64,000 nt of DNA from Branchiostoma floridae (GCF_000003815.2 NC_049990.1:13685275-13749274); one strand, 5' to 3'. Shown: positions 47,366 through 61,500, counted from the first letter of the stretch. Notes: generated by a model from the sequence alone, not told the origin. Made by a program: numbers and translations.

Positions 47366-50300
47366 ATCTGCGTGTGTGTGCGTTTGTGGGCGCACGTGTG
47401 TGCGTGTGTGTGTGTGTGTGTGTGTTTGTGTGTGCGTGTGTGTGTTTGTGTGTGTGTTAGAGTAAGAATTCGCTTATGGGACTGATGTTTTATTTAATAC
47501 TGGCCCGTGACCGAGTCCTAGATCCTCTCCGTCAAGCTTATTCAGTCATGAAGCAGAAAACCTTAAATCATCCTTTTTGATTTGTATTTTAAGGCGTACA
47601 GGACAATCAACTTTCGGGTACTTCTGAGTGATGTGGAGATCCTTGAAGACTTGTGGCCCGGAGAGACGGAAAATCCACACCTGTATAATTACCTGAAGCC
47701 GAAAGTCAGACAGTACATCTGGAACAAGCTGCAATCTTCAGCAAAGAAGTTTGACACCGCAGCGTTCATCACGTATGTTTCAAACCACTTGACGCACCAG
47801 CATTACAAACTGTATAGTTAACATGTTTTATGTAATGACTGCTAGATTTTAAAATGTAGGCATCCCCAAGATATTCGACGCCAATGGGCAGTTTGGATGG
47901 GAATTCTTTTGGGCTATATCTATAACTCGTGTAGAAAATGGTGAAAGGTACATTCAGTTAAAGTAAAACAAGAAGCCAATATTTTAAGTTTGATACCATG
48001 CATGTGAAAGGTCTTTACGTTGGGGTCTGTATTGGTAGCAATGACACCAAACTGCATTGTGGAATAGAACCAGTTGGTATTGCCTTGTGGAATGTGGTAG
48101 ACTGTAACGGAAACATTATCTATGTTGGGCTATATACGCTGTAAGGTAGTTTTTAACACGGATGTACCTTCTTGGTGCAGGGGGCCGCCATATTACCAAG
48201 GATCTCGTGCAATAGGCCATGCAATGGGGGACCTGTGTGAGATGTTCAACGTGAACGACTATCCCCACATGATCATTGGAGTAGGTTTTAAAACTTCTTC
48301 GTGAAGAACATTGATAATAAGATAAAGATATTAATATGGTTTGTGTTAATTCTTGAATCGTGTGATGGTGCGAAAAAAGCGGAGTGTTGCAGTCAGAGGT
48401 CCAGAACGAGTATTGTAGCTACTTGTAGCTAGCCTGATTTAATCTCGCTTATAGCGGCCCGCCGGCCGGCCCCTGAGCTTGATCGAGAAGACAGATAACC
48501 GGCTTTAAACAGCGGAGTTTTCGTTACACACTACGTGTAACTTCTACGTATTTTTTCAACGTAATATCCAGGTTAATTCATTCCTAGCTTTGGGAAAATG
48601 ACAGATAGGAGACGGTATTCGAACGGTTTTGGACATTATTCGTCTTTCTCAAGAATTACCATATCCAGCTTAAGTGACTTACCTCATGAAAGTAACGCCG
48701 ATAAACGTTAGACAATCATACAAAAAATTATGCAACAAGGTAACGGTTACTTAAGCAATTGTATAGGCTTGGAAACGGTCAAACGTCATAGTCCACTACC
48801 TTCGTTAGTGACAATGGCTGAAACATCTGACTGTTTCCAAAATCATGCCAAGTTGCTTTAGTAACTGTTACCTTTCGTCTTATATAATCTGGGTTCATAC
48901 AAGCTGTGTTATACGTAACAGTACAACAAACTTTTGAGTGGCAGACCCGCAGACCTGCTGGGCATCATGACGCATGAGATGGGACATCAGTTCCACATGG
49001 GACATCCGTCTGGTGAGCCATTTATACTCAAGTCTCACTGGCTCGATTTACACACGCGTTTTTGAGTCCACTCCAAGTCAACTCAGGACCATTCCGGCAT
49101 TTACACACGGGGCCATGACGTGTTTTGGAACGTCCGTTCTGAGAGCTACGATTTCTGCTTCCTTGGTCCGACTCAAGTTGGTCTTGAATCTCGACTGGGA
49201 CGAAGTGACTCAGGAGTCACGCAAGTCGGCTAGGGAAAAAAAGCTACTTGAGTTGTCCAAATTTCTGTTTACACAGTCTTGAGTCGACTCTGCTGAATCA
49301 CTTTGCCCCAGTCGACTCTAAAAACGTGTGTGTAGCTTGTGCCATTGTTTTTTTTTCTTTTCAACAGTAAATTAGATACTTACGTTTTTATTTCATGAGA
49401 GAAGTGTTGTTGTTCTTTTTTTTTACTCGTAATCATGAATAGTTGTTAGAACACCTGAATGATAAGTCACTGGATAAAAAGTCTTTATACACAAGGAAGT
49501 GTGATATTCACATAAACGTCGGCTTGAATAAACATTAGGTTGTGTACAAAGCACTTTATTTTGTTATCAAATATATTTCACCTCACAGACCCTCTGGAGG
49601 GTGGAGAAGACCCATGTCCTACAATGAAGCTGTTTGGATCATCCTGCACCATGAAAAGCAATGGGTGAGGAAACATTTTGTGTTAACTATGCACGAACGA
49701 AGCATTAACAGTTATGCACAAAATTTGTAGTCTGATAAATACGTTGTAGCTGCACCTATGGAATTAAACTTATGTAACAACGGGAGTGGGGTTCTAGCGC
49801 TGCCAAACTGACCACGCCAATAGCTCTTGAGCTTTTGGTGTTGTGGTTAGCACGTTGGATTTGTGATCCGGCTGCCCGGGTTCGGCGGGGGTTCGAATCC
49901 CGGGAGTCGGGATGTTGTTTCTTTCTGTTCTTACTCGCCCCTTTGAATTTCTACAATGGTTCCCACGCCGGCCCTGTGAGTAACAGGCTAGTATGTGCCA
50001 CACAGGGATGTCGATCTCGGAGATTCGAGGACGAATCTTGAAAAGAAAAGGGGAAGTAGTGTAACAGTGGGGTTCTAGCGCTGCCAAACTGACCACGCCA
50101 ATAGCTCTTGAGCTTTTGGTGTTGTGGTTAGCACGTTGGATTTGTCATCCGGCTGCCCGGGTTCGGCGGGGGTTCGAATCCCGGGAGTCGGGATGTTGTT
50201 TTTTTCTGTTCTTACTCGCCCCTCTGAATTTCTACACTTATTAGTCTGTGACCAGACCCTCTGGTCGACAGACTTTTAGTTTTGTCACGTTTACGCGCGT

Positions 50301-53300
50301 TCGCAGCTGTATCTGTATGTTCCCGTTGTCTGAATTCTATGTGGTTTGGCAGGTCCTTTGTACTGAGGTTGACGATGATGCACGTGAACTTTTTTTGCGG
50401 CAGGTGGTTTTATTATGGATTTTATAAAAATAACACCCCTACAATTTGTTCGTCTTGCGGTGTTTTGGTCCAGATCCTCTGTATGTGGGTCATGGTGTCA
50501 TTGGAATTTGTCAAGCAGATGCGTGGTGTTACCTGATCGTCAAAGTTATTCGCGTTCGCATCGGTATCTGCATTGTTCCCGTTGTCGCATACGTANNNNN
50601 NNNNNNNNNNNNNNNNNNNNNNNNNNNNNNNNNNNNNNNNNNNNNNNNNNNNNNNNNNNNNNNNNNNNNNNNNNNNNNNNNNNNNNNNNNNNNNNTTGTT
50701 TTTGCGGCAGTTGGTTTATTAGGGACGCAATAAAAATAACACCCCTACAAAATGTTCATCTTTCGGTGTATTAGTCCAGATCCCCTGTATATGGGTCATG
50801 CTGTAATTGAGATATTGCAAGCAGATGCGTGATGTTCTCTGGTCGTCAATGTAACGCGCGTTCGCATCTATATCTGCATGTTCCCGTTGTCGCATACGTT
50901 TGTGGTTTGGCAGGTTCTCTACACATAGTTGGACGATGATGCAAGGTGTTTTATTTTTTCGGCAGCTGTTTTTATTATGTATGTAATAATTTCAGAAATC
51001 ACCCCTGCAAATTGTACGTTTCACAGTGTATTGGCCCATGTCTGCATATGGTGCCCGTTGAGGTAATTGGGTATAGTTAAGCAGATGCGCGATATGTGCA
51101 AGAATTTTACGCGCGTTTGCTTTCTACCTCTTATTCAACAAGTTTATCCGTACTACTTTATGTACCAGCATCATGGACCCCGGGATTCACCCATTAACAC
51201 TGTGTCATGCTACCTTATGGCTTCACACTAGTTAAAAACTTATCGCACAGTTCATCATCAACAGCTGTGTGTTATCGTATGTGGGACATGGGAACCGACA
51301 TCTAATGTTCCACTAATGACCCTGTCAATCAAATACCTCCTGTCGCCGTTTGCAATGAAGCGTGTAAGAATTCTCGTCCCAAATGAAGTTTAGCCATATT
51401 ATATTCCCGGACTTCGACTAAGAAACATCAAGGTCCTATTCCGTGCTTCATACTTATTACGTCCATAACAGAAACATGTTAATACTTGGTGCGTTTGTCA
51501 GTCTGCCTGTCGGTCTTGTAGGTGTGTCTGTGTGTGAATGTGCCTGTGTATTAGAGTAGACCATCCGGTAACTTATCGTCACCATATCTTTTTGACTTTG
51601 GCCACATGTTATCTCACAATCCATACCTGTTTAGTAAGATTCACATGACACAGAAATATTAGGCAACTTTAGATACAATATATATGTAACACCATGAAAA
51701 GAATCATATAGGATATAAGCACAACGTCACACACCAAAGAAGACAAAACAACCAACATATACCAGACCGACGTCACAGACTATGTTACCTACGGTCACTT
51801 GTTCTTGGTTTAAGTTTTCTTTTAATCTATACTTATCAGATTTTATTACCTTCGCCAAGAAGTTTATGTTTTGGGTAACGTGTATTTGTATGTATGTAGA
51901 AGACCAGCACCACTCGAGAACACCTGGATGGATTCTATTGTCAAGACAAAGAAAAAGCTGCCAGCGAGAAGCTGTCGGCTCCGCAGATGTCGGCAAGTCG
52001 GGCCTAATAAGTGGCAGTGGATTGTCGTTTCTTACCAGCATATGTGCTATATTCTGCCATATTCTGTTTCAGATATCCCAAATCGTTCGGATACGATTTT
52101 TTCCACAAGATCAGAACACGTGACTTGACTTGTCTTGACCGGAAACCAGCCCAGGTAAGACATTTTCATTTCTTCATTGTAGGTGGCGTTGCATTATTAC
52201 ACATACAAAATTTCATTTAGATCAGACAACTGGAAGTGGGTCAGAACCATTACTTATTGCACGCCCCTCGTCCCATTTCCCATAGCAGGAGATTAATGAA
52301 ACTTGGCACAGTTATTAGTCTTTCTCTTCATAGGAATCACCCAGAGTTATGTATTACAATTATAGTTAAAATCATTCATTAACGGCATTTGTTGGACAGT
52401 ACAGTTTTTCCCTCATCCCTTGATTCCTCCACGACTAGTTAGCTGTACGTTATCTCGGAAAAGAAGTACAAAGCAATTTTAATCTTTCCAACATCTTACA
52501 TTTTCCAAAATAAAGGTATTATGGTGAGGAAGGAAAAATAAAAAAAAGACTGAATGGTCTTCTTTGCGTTATTAGCTTTTTTTTTGTAATAATCCACTTA
52601 GCTTAATATGTACATGTTGCATTTTCTTTATTCTAAATATGAATTTTCAGCAGAAGAAAATAAGAAAATTTGCAAATGTACTGTTTAAGTCAAGATACCA
52701 ATACTTCCGTGTGGCTAATTCATAGAAGTTTTTGTGTTCGATGCAAAACCAAATAAGCTATCGCCTTTTCCCATTAATATGTATATTGCACTATATGTCA
52801 TAAAGAGATTGCCAAAACTTATTATTTCTGTTCTTAAACAAAACAATTCCAGAGCGATGTGTTTAAATGCGGAAACGGGATTCTCGACAACGGAGAGGAA
52901 TGTGACTGTGGATCCAGTCAGGTAATCCCATTAATTACCTTCCGTTAATGACTTCATGAGGTTGGCAAATCACCTATAGATAACAGGTTTTTTTGTTGAT
53001 GATAGACTTTATTGTTCGTTCATACGCTATAGGGCTAAGCACAAGCATACAGTTGCGATGAAGTACACATGGTTAAAATGGGAGGAAACCTAATTGGGTT
53101 CTGAAACTACCTTGGTACATAGGGTCGGCGTCTTCTAGTCTTTGTGTGATGTTGAAAATGTATTTTGAGATGTGTTTGTGTAATAAAGTATGGTCAAAAT
53201 TTTTTTTCAGAACCAGACATAGATTTAAAGTGAGGGACATTTCCTACAATAAGAATATTTCCTTCTTGACGATATATACTACAATCTAGAATGTGGTACT

Positions 53301-56300
53301 TGTTTTTTACATCATTCAATTTACAAAATTGACAAATTTTCTGCAAATGTTTCGGCGACCCTCTGTCACCTTCTTCATGGCAATACTAACTGGTACTATT
53401 CCACATTGCAGCTAAGGTGTCGCTAATATACCTTTTTCAGTATTGCCTGAGGAAGGTGACAGAGGGTCACTGAAACGTCATTTGTCATGTTATGTCTTTG
53501 TTGTAGATAAAGAACCTTCGTATCTAGTGTCTTACCTTTGTTGACAGTAATCTCCAAAATGCGGAATAGTAAACATTGTGCATATACAAATAATATCTGA
53601 CAGAATACACAAGTATGCATTGCAGTCAAAATGTGTAATAATAAGTCCTCTTTCTTTTTCATTTCTACTGATGAGGCTATCTTAAACGACTAACCCATAC
53701 GCCATAAAGCAGTTATTAAAGCAATTGGATATGATTTTGGAAACGGTGAGAAGTTTCAGATAAGCATCTGGTATCTTTCGCCAGTGCCACGACTGACCGT
53801 TTCCAAGATCATGTCCAGTTGCTTGAATGACTGATTTTTGGCGTATCGTACTACCTGCTGGATGTCTAATATCTCCATCTAATATCTATCTCTCCACCTA
53901 ACCCCACAGACCTGCCTACTACATAACCCGTGCTGTGATGGCCAGATATGTAAGCTGAAGAGAGGCGCCCAGTGCGCCGATGGACAGAAGTGCTGCAGCA
54001 ACTGCAAGGTTTCAGTTTGTGTTACTGTTTGCCTTTCTATCAATCCATCATTGAGAACATCTTAAGTTTTACGGATTCGTGTTTAACGTTTTTAGTTCAT
54101 AATTTCAGAATTTTGAGATGCCCAATTGGCACTACCTGAGTTGATGAAACCTTCAAAATCCCTTCTAGATATAGTAACACCAATGTATTGACAATTGTAG
54201 CCACTTATGCCCTATAATGACCTTCCTCCCGCCAATAGATGAACATGGAAAGCTGTCCTGTCGATGTATCCAGCTCAGCGAAACGATCCCGCTTGTGGGT
54301 CCCGTTCGAATACAGTAAGGAACTAACATATTGTTGTTTTTGTTCTTGCAATGAGTTTGATTGATTTGATTATAAGGATGCCGGCGTATCAAGTTTCGTC
54401 CATTAAGCTGTCTACGAATAGGAGCATTCATTGGTGGGTAGGTAATCAATATGGATAATATACAAGCACGTATCAAGTTTTGTCCTTTACAAAAACAAAG
54501 TTTTTGCACAAAGCAAATATATGCCGAAAAAACAAAGCAAATATATGCCGAAAAGTGCAGACGAATGTCGGAAAAACTTATACAAATATGGTGAAATGCC
54601 AATTTCAAAGTCAGAGAAGAAGATGTCTAAGAACAAACATGTAGAGTCTATTATTCTGCATACCGTATCTGTGTGTTTCACTCATTTGTTCGGTCTTCCT
54701 GGCGATTCTATGAGACAACTTCTCTTGGCCAAACCGTTATTTTCTTCGCACGCTCGCATCATTTTTTGGGTACCAGAGGATGCTACCTTTGATAAAGGCA
54801 TTGCGATCAATATTGAAGTATAAAGATGTGAGAACCTTTTGTGGTGAGTTACACTACCAAAAATGATTTTTTCTTGTTTTGCTTACCCCATGGACAATTC
54901 TTATATGACGAAAAATATTCGTGCAAGAAGAAAATGTAGCATAAAATTCAAGCAAGACAAGAAAGTACAAAAAAATCTTATTTCTCATACTAAGAACAAT
55001 TTTCTTATTCTTCTTTGGTGGAGAAATTGTTCTGTAAGATTTTCACACCTAAGAACTTTCTGGAACTTTAAGCAAAATCTTCTTGTTTTTTCTTATGATT
55101 CAAGAAAAAATTCTAGAATACTTGCCTTTTTATCACTCTTAAGAAATACACGGATCTTTGCTCTTGACGTAAGAAAAGTATTCTTGGTGTAAGAATATTA
55201 ATCTCAAAATTGTCTCAAAAATTCAAGAAAAAATTGCTTTGGACAAGCACGTTTTTCTAAGATTTCTTGGGGACAGAATAGTTTTCTCCTGGAAAATAAA
55301 TTTTCTGTGAGGGAGAAAAACAAGATAAACAAAAAACATTTTTGGTAGTGTGGGAATTGGTCTTGATTTGGTCTAGAATGCATAGTTATTGTAATCCCCT
55401 GTCTTTAATAGAGATTTGGTCTTGTTCTTTTAACATGACCTGTCCCTTTGTTTTCGGTTATTGTTTCAAGTGTTTATATTTATCGACAGGTTCGACCTAC
55501 AAAGAAATCACCTCGCCACCCTCTGGCTTGGTAGAAGCGATTCCGTTTGGAATATTTACACCCAAGAACGAGGTTTTCAGCTGGCTGCTGCGAGCTCCGG
55601 TTGGTAAGAAGATCAGACTGACCCTGACGGTGCCACAAATGGTAAGTAAAGTATTAAAACTGGGACTATTTCTAGGACAAGAATGGATGTGGCACACTAG
55701 TTAGCTCTATGCTAGTAGACAAGAATGCTGCATCTTACTGGGCTACGCCAGTTTGGTGATAAATTCTTGTGGCATATTTGTATTTGAGTGCCACATCCAC
55801 AGTTTATGCCCAAAATTAAAACATATTCTTACTAAATCACGCTATAGAAGTTTCTTAGCCAGAGTCCAGAGAATTGATACTCTCATGTCATGGCCAGAAT
55901 CATTTCTCAACGATTACATGTATACATTATATGAAAAATGATTACACTACTGAAATCTATATTTTTCTCCAGGAAACGGAGTCAGACCTGGCTTTCGAGG
56001 TTTGGGTCGGATGTCCTTACGATTGGATAGAAGTGCGAGACGGCGCGAAAGAGACGTCACCACTCATTGGGCGTTACTGTACTCCATTACGGAACCCCAT
56101 CATGTGAGCGAGCGTTGTTTTCTGTCTATCCATCTATCTATGTATAATCATTTATCTATCTATCTATCTGATAATACTATCCGTTACTATGTTGTTACAA
56201 CTCGCTCCTACATAGCATATGAAGGAAATTCTTTACGACAGACAAGGCCAATGGAGCACTGCACTCAAGTAAGTAATGCATTTAACAGTGCCACATACAA

Positions 56301-58520
56301 ACTATAAAGGCCGACATTTGCTTGAGAGAAAATACAGCATATTTCAGCCATCTCCCTTCACATGCAACAACAATATCACCCATTTGAAAAATCACTTTTA
56401 CTAATGACGGTTCAACTCAAAAATCTTACAAAATCTCCCTGTGCAAGAATGGACTCCAGTACACCCCATGTGAATTTGCACATTAGACCAGTCCAGAAAT
56501 ACTTCCACTGAAAACATGGCCTTTTTAATAAGAAACCAAATCCAAAATTGAAGTTATAAAAAAAGGTCCCCTGTGCATTGAAAGGTATAATAGACCAGTC
56601 TAAAAACGCTTTGACATAATCACCAAAGTTCAAAAATGGATTAAAAAAATGTCCCCATCCGTGCAAGAATGGACTATTCAACACACCCCATGTAAAATTG
56701 CAAATTAGACCAGCACAAAATGACCCCACTCAAAGACTTTGACTACTAGTCTCAAAGACTTTGACATACTAGTAGTCACCAAAGTCCGAAAATGGATTTT
56801 TTTTAAATGCCCCCTCCGTGCAAGAATGGATTCTTCCAGTACACCCCATGTCAAATTGCAAAATAGACCAGTCCAAAAATACACCGACTGAAATACTTTA
56901 CATAATCCCCAGTCCAAAGATGAATTTTAAAAAAAATGAACCCCTCCGTGTAAGAATGGACTCTTCTAGATAACACCAGGCTCACTGATTGGCTGCCGAA
57001 TTCCCTCACGATATTGATTCGGGCTAAACGATTGGTTATTAAGGTATATTGGCATACAGTTCTGTAAGCGAGAAAGCCTATAAATGGGGTCAACGAATTT
57101 GAGGTCATTGACCCTGTGGCCATCGGAAAATGACCAAAAAAAAATCCCTCAAAAAGCGTTTTGAAGTGCTTCATGCCAACAATAATACATGGGTCATTTG
57201 AATGAATATCTAGTGCACAACTGTGCCAAAATTTGGGTCATTTGGCTGCCAAACCAGTGTACAGGAGCCAAAAGTGTCTTTTTTTGTCACAAAATGGCCA
57301 AAAAATAGCAAAATTACGCATTTTGTTGTACTGTATGCCAAAACTGTTATTGACTCCATGTGGGCATATGTAAGGTGCACGTCTCTGCCAGATTTCAGCT
57401 CAATTGGTTGTAAAACCAGGTTACAGGAGTCAAAAATGTACCTTTTTGTAAAAAAATTGCCAAAAAAATCGCAAAATGTACTGTATGCCAAAACTGTTAT
57501 TGACTCCATGTGGGCATTTTATGAAGGCACCTCTGTAACAAATTTCAGGTCATTCTGATGTAATAAAAGGGTACAAGGGTCAAAATATACAGTTGTTGTC
57601 TAAAAATTGCAAAAGAAAAAACAATAAAATCATTTTAAAGGCAGATATGAAAAAAAACGCCTAAGGGTATTGGTTCACTCAAGTAATTCGGTCCAGGAAC
57701 AACGGAGATAACGTGTTTTGAAGATTTGACAGGAGAAGAAGAAGAAGAAATAAGAAACATTACGGATACAATATATTTCACCATACCTATGGTATGGCCT
57801 AAATATAATGACAGAGAGAATGTTATGGTAGTCTCATTGGCTTTCGAGGCCTCAGGGAGAGTAGGTTGTTTTCAAATGTTCCTAGAAAACGGTATTGGAA
57901 GTCGGAGTCTCCCTTCACCATGTTTTGCTTCACCGACTGAAATCTTGTACCCATTTGTACACTTGGATGGATTAGGGACTCACTCACTCACTCCATCGAG
58001 CTCGCTCGGAAAGTCATGTAAAATGCTGTTTTGAAGGACACACACACACACGCGCGCGCGCGCGCGCGCACACGCACATACACACATACACACACACACA
58101 CACACACATACACACACACAAATCACACACACACACACACAAACAAACACACACACACACACATATACTGTTGTGTGTTGAGTGGAACCCCCCCTCTAGT
58201 ATGTGGAGTGGTAGGACCCAGGTCAGACAGGAGTCAGAGAGAAGGAAAAGAGGTCAGACAGGAGTCTCGAGAGGCGGGAGGCGCTCCTGGAGTCCAGGGG
58301 TTGTGTGCCATGTGCGACGAGAGATGAAGAATAAAGTGCACTCATATCTAGATCGGGTGTCTTGTGAACTTGACTGAGAACCTAACAATACACACACACA
58401 CAAACACACACACACACACACACACAAAACACACATACACATACACACACACACATACACACGCACATACACACACACACACAAACACACACAGACACAC
58501 ACACACGCACACACACACAG

Positions 58521-58553
<33 letters not shown>

Positions 58554-61500
58554 CATACAAACACACAAACACATACAAACACTCACACACACACAACCAG
58601 CACAAACACAAACGCACACAAACTTCTGTGCCTGCTGCACATGTATTTCTGCAAGGATGGACGGATAGATTGATGGTGACGAATTGATGATGACTGGCAG
58701 ATGATGCATTGATACTAATCATAGAACACTTCTGTGTCTGTGTCTGTCTCTCGCAAGGTCGTCATCACACGAGGTTTTGGTAAGGCTGCGCAGTGACAGT
58801 TCGCACGACAGCCACTTTGTTATCGGCTACGAGTTTGACCCACAAGAAAAAGGTACCTTGTTACGGTCGTTTATGAGAACTGTTGAGGCATGATATAGAT
58901 ATATATATGAATATAAAATTTACATATAACTGGGTGTGTTTAAACAAACTTTTCTTGAATGCAAAAAAGACAACCCAAAAATGTCAAAGAAATCTTTGCT
59001 GGCGGGAGTCCAATACAGCAAGTGATAGTATCACATTTCCTTCGGGTGTCGTAATAATAATAGTTTTGTCGACTAATAATGATCCAAACCTTCCCGTTGC
59101 TATGGAAGTATCTTTTCCTTAGCAACGGTTTCCATAGAAACATGCTAGATACTTTTTAAGGTCAGAAAAAAATCTCCTGCTTCTTGCTGCTTTTACTTAT
59201 TTTGATGTTATTTGGATAACTATTACTCAAATTATGCTGCTTTGTTTTATCATAGTTTTTGGTCAAAAATAGCCCAAAACGGCCATCTTAATTAAAAAAA
59301 TATCACTAAGTCAACAGCTTAAAGTACAATGCATCTGATAGGGGATCTTGAAATCTACAAAGAAAATTTTAATGATTATCGATGTACTTAAAATCAGAAG
59401 GAGCCCAAAATAGACATTTTTAGTCAAAAACTGCGCCAAACAACCATTTTTTTACAAATTATGCTGGTCTTGACAAACCAATATGCACAACATGCTAAGG
59501 AGACATAATTGTTGTATGATTCGACCAAATTTTATCATTGTAACATGAATTATTATAGCACAGACGTCAATAGTGCAGCTATTTGCTGGGAATCTCGGTT
59601 ACCTAGCAACCGTTGCCAAGAAACAGCATTCTGAATTGGCACCACCCTTGAAAAATATTTAGTACATACTCAGGATTCATCATACCAAGTTTCATGCTTT
59701 TACCATATTTTGCACAATTCTAGCTATATTTTGCACCAATCGCCTAGACTATAATGCCATATTAAAACATTCAACCATTTTTTTATGGCCTTCTCAAAAA
59801 TGTCTCATACGCCCAAATATCTTAAGTGTACCTTAGAATTACTGATGCTATATTGGTACATCTCTTCAGATCACTTTAATGTCATATATTATATACTGTA
59901 ATTGCATTTAATTTCGCGGTAGCGGGAAAAATGACTTTTCGCGGTGGTTTTAAAGTTCGCGGTTAAACCGTAGACTGCCATCTAATGTCATTATAGAAAA
60001 ATGTTCGCGGTGGATTTGAGTTCGCGGTAAAGTGGTAACCGCGAAAACCGCGAACATTAATCCACCGCGAACATTTCTGCATTTACAGTATCTTATATTT
60101 GGCCGTATTATGGCAAGTAGCCTACACGAGTTACACAAAAGATTACTTTAAATGTCTTACATGTGTGATCGATATCATTGTTGCAATTTCCGCGCGTGTG
60201 GTTTCTTGTGGGTTTGTTTAAATTGTATTTTTGTATTAAGTGCATGCAGATATGTATTACAATCTTACCTTAAGTTAGACCTTTTATCTTCCAACGACTT
60301 TGTTGCATAAACGATCATCAAATATTCTATATTGTTCAGTTTCAGAATGTCAAACAGGAAACGGTGCATCGTATCGAGGAACTTGGTCCGTTACGAACTC
60401 GGCCCGACTGTGTCAGGCGTGGGGCAGCCAGACTCCGCACAGACATGCCAACACCCCTGCGCGGAAACCTGGCAACGGGCTGGACAAAAACTACTGCCGC
60501 AACCCCGATGGAGAAAGCTCAGTCTGGTGCTACACCACCGACCCGGGCAGGCGCTGGGAGCTCTGCCCCGTCCGCAAATGCGAAGCTGGTAAGGTCTTCC
60601 ACTAAAAATTATCATTTTTAGGATTGCCATTATTCGAAAATCGTTTATGAAAGCTCAAGGATCGGTTTTGGTCCTTGTGTTTACATTTTAACGTCTAAGA
60701 TTACATTTTAAGGTCTCAGTAACATTTTGATGCTTTACTCCATACGTATGTGGCTGCTAGTAGTCCGCTTAGTAATTCCTCTGGTTCACAGGGAAGTCTT
60801 TCTGTCAATGTTGTGTTTTTTACCGAGCAAATAAGTAGAACGTGACATAGTTATCCTGTACATGTTTGATGCTTTGATTCCCTAGCTATTATAACCTTCT
60901 ATGTCTTCTTTCTCGTCACCTGCAGTGATGCTCAACGTTGGCCCGGAAGTGCAAGACATCATCAAGGACGCAGGTGGTAAGTATGAAACAGAGCATTATT
61001 TGTACAGTAAGGCGTGATGATAGCTTACAAAACATAACGATAACTCTAGATAATTCCCTCGAATCTAAAGAGATCTACTAACGTGGCATACGCAATCCCA
61101 CACTTCGAATTCAGGTATCCCGGTGCAGATATATTTGAGATAACAGTTGACGTTAACTAGTTACTCTGTGACCGGAGAGTAACCTCCGTCGACAGAGTAT
61201 TGTGATCGGTGGATGTGATGAGTGTTCGCATCTGTATCTCTATGTTCCGTTTGCCACATTCGTATGTAGTTTGGTATGCACTCAGTTGCGCGATGATGCA
61301 TTTTTTTGCGGTAGCTGTTGTTATCATCGATGCCATAATTTCATATCTCACCCCTACGTCTGTCGGTATATTGGTCCAGGTCTGCGTTATTTTGGCGTAT
61401 TAGGCGTTGCGGTAATTGTATATTACCAAGCAGATGTTGCGTGATGCAGATATGGGTTATGTGAGAACAGCTATCGAGTTGAGGAATCCCTAAACAGATA

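Larger units (their letters stand above)
49773..50236 (+). mobile_element. Complete miniature LTR retrotransposon (TRIM)
   Basis: Two direct LTRs (49773-49955, 50060-50236) begin TGTAACA and end CTACA, the canonical TG..CA. The 5' LTR is followed by a primer-binding-site candidate (tggttcccacgccgg at 49957) and the 3' LTR is preceded by a polypurine tract (gaaaagaaaaggggaagtag). CTTA flanks both sides (49769-49772, 50237-50240). The internal region is only about 104 bp with no coding capacity. The LTRs differ mainly by a 6-bp indel near the start and a few substitutions, so insertion is recent. Confidence 0.88.

Noticed and set aside
49830-49910. Possible tRNA genes (also 50110-50190 and 44636-44720)
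   Set aside because: The A/B boxes are real, but the sequences sit inside LTRs or a SINE, the acceptor stem is not convincing and the variable region is oddly long.
51782-52128. Two long frames across the exon 9 region of gene B
   Set aside because: Neither joins exon 8 in phase and reaches the CLDRKP motif. The short exon 52073-52154 does both and has a much better acceptor.
53910-54314. Full-length disintegrin with Cys-rich domain
   Set aside because: I searched introns 11 and 12 in all frames by eye for the missing cysteine half and found none.
57726-58034. 102-codon ORF in gene B intron 14
   Set aside because: No domain pattern, surrounded by repeats, and not compatible in phase with the CUB exons on either side.
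58254-58722. Long ORFs rich in Cys/Val or His/Thr
   Set aside because: They are translations of CA/TG microsatellites (also 24416-24778, 47278-47485, 57980-58327) and have no complexity or splice support.
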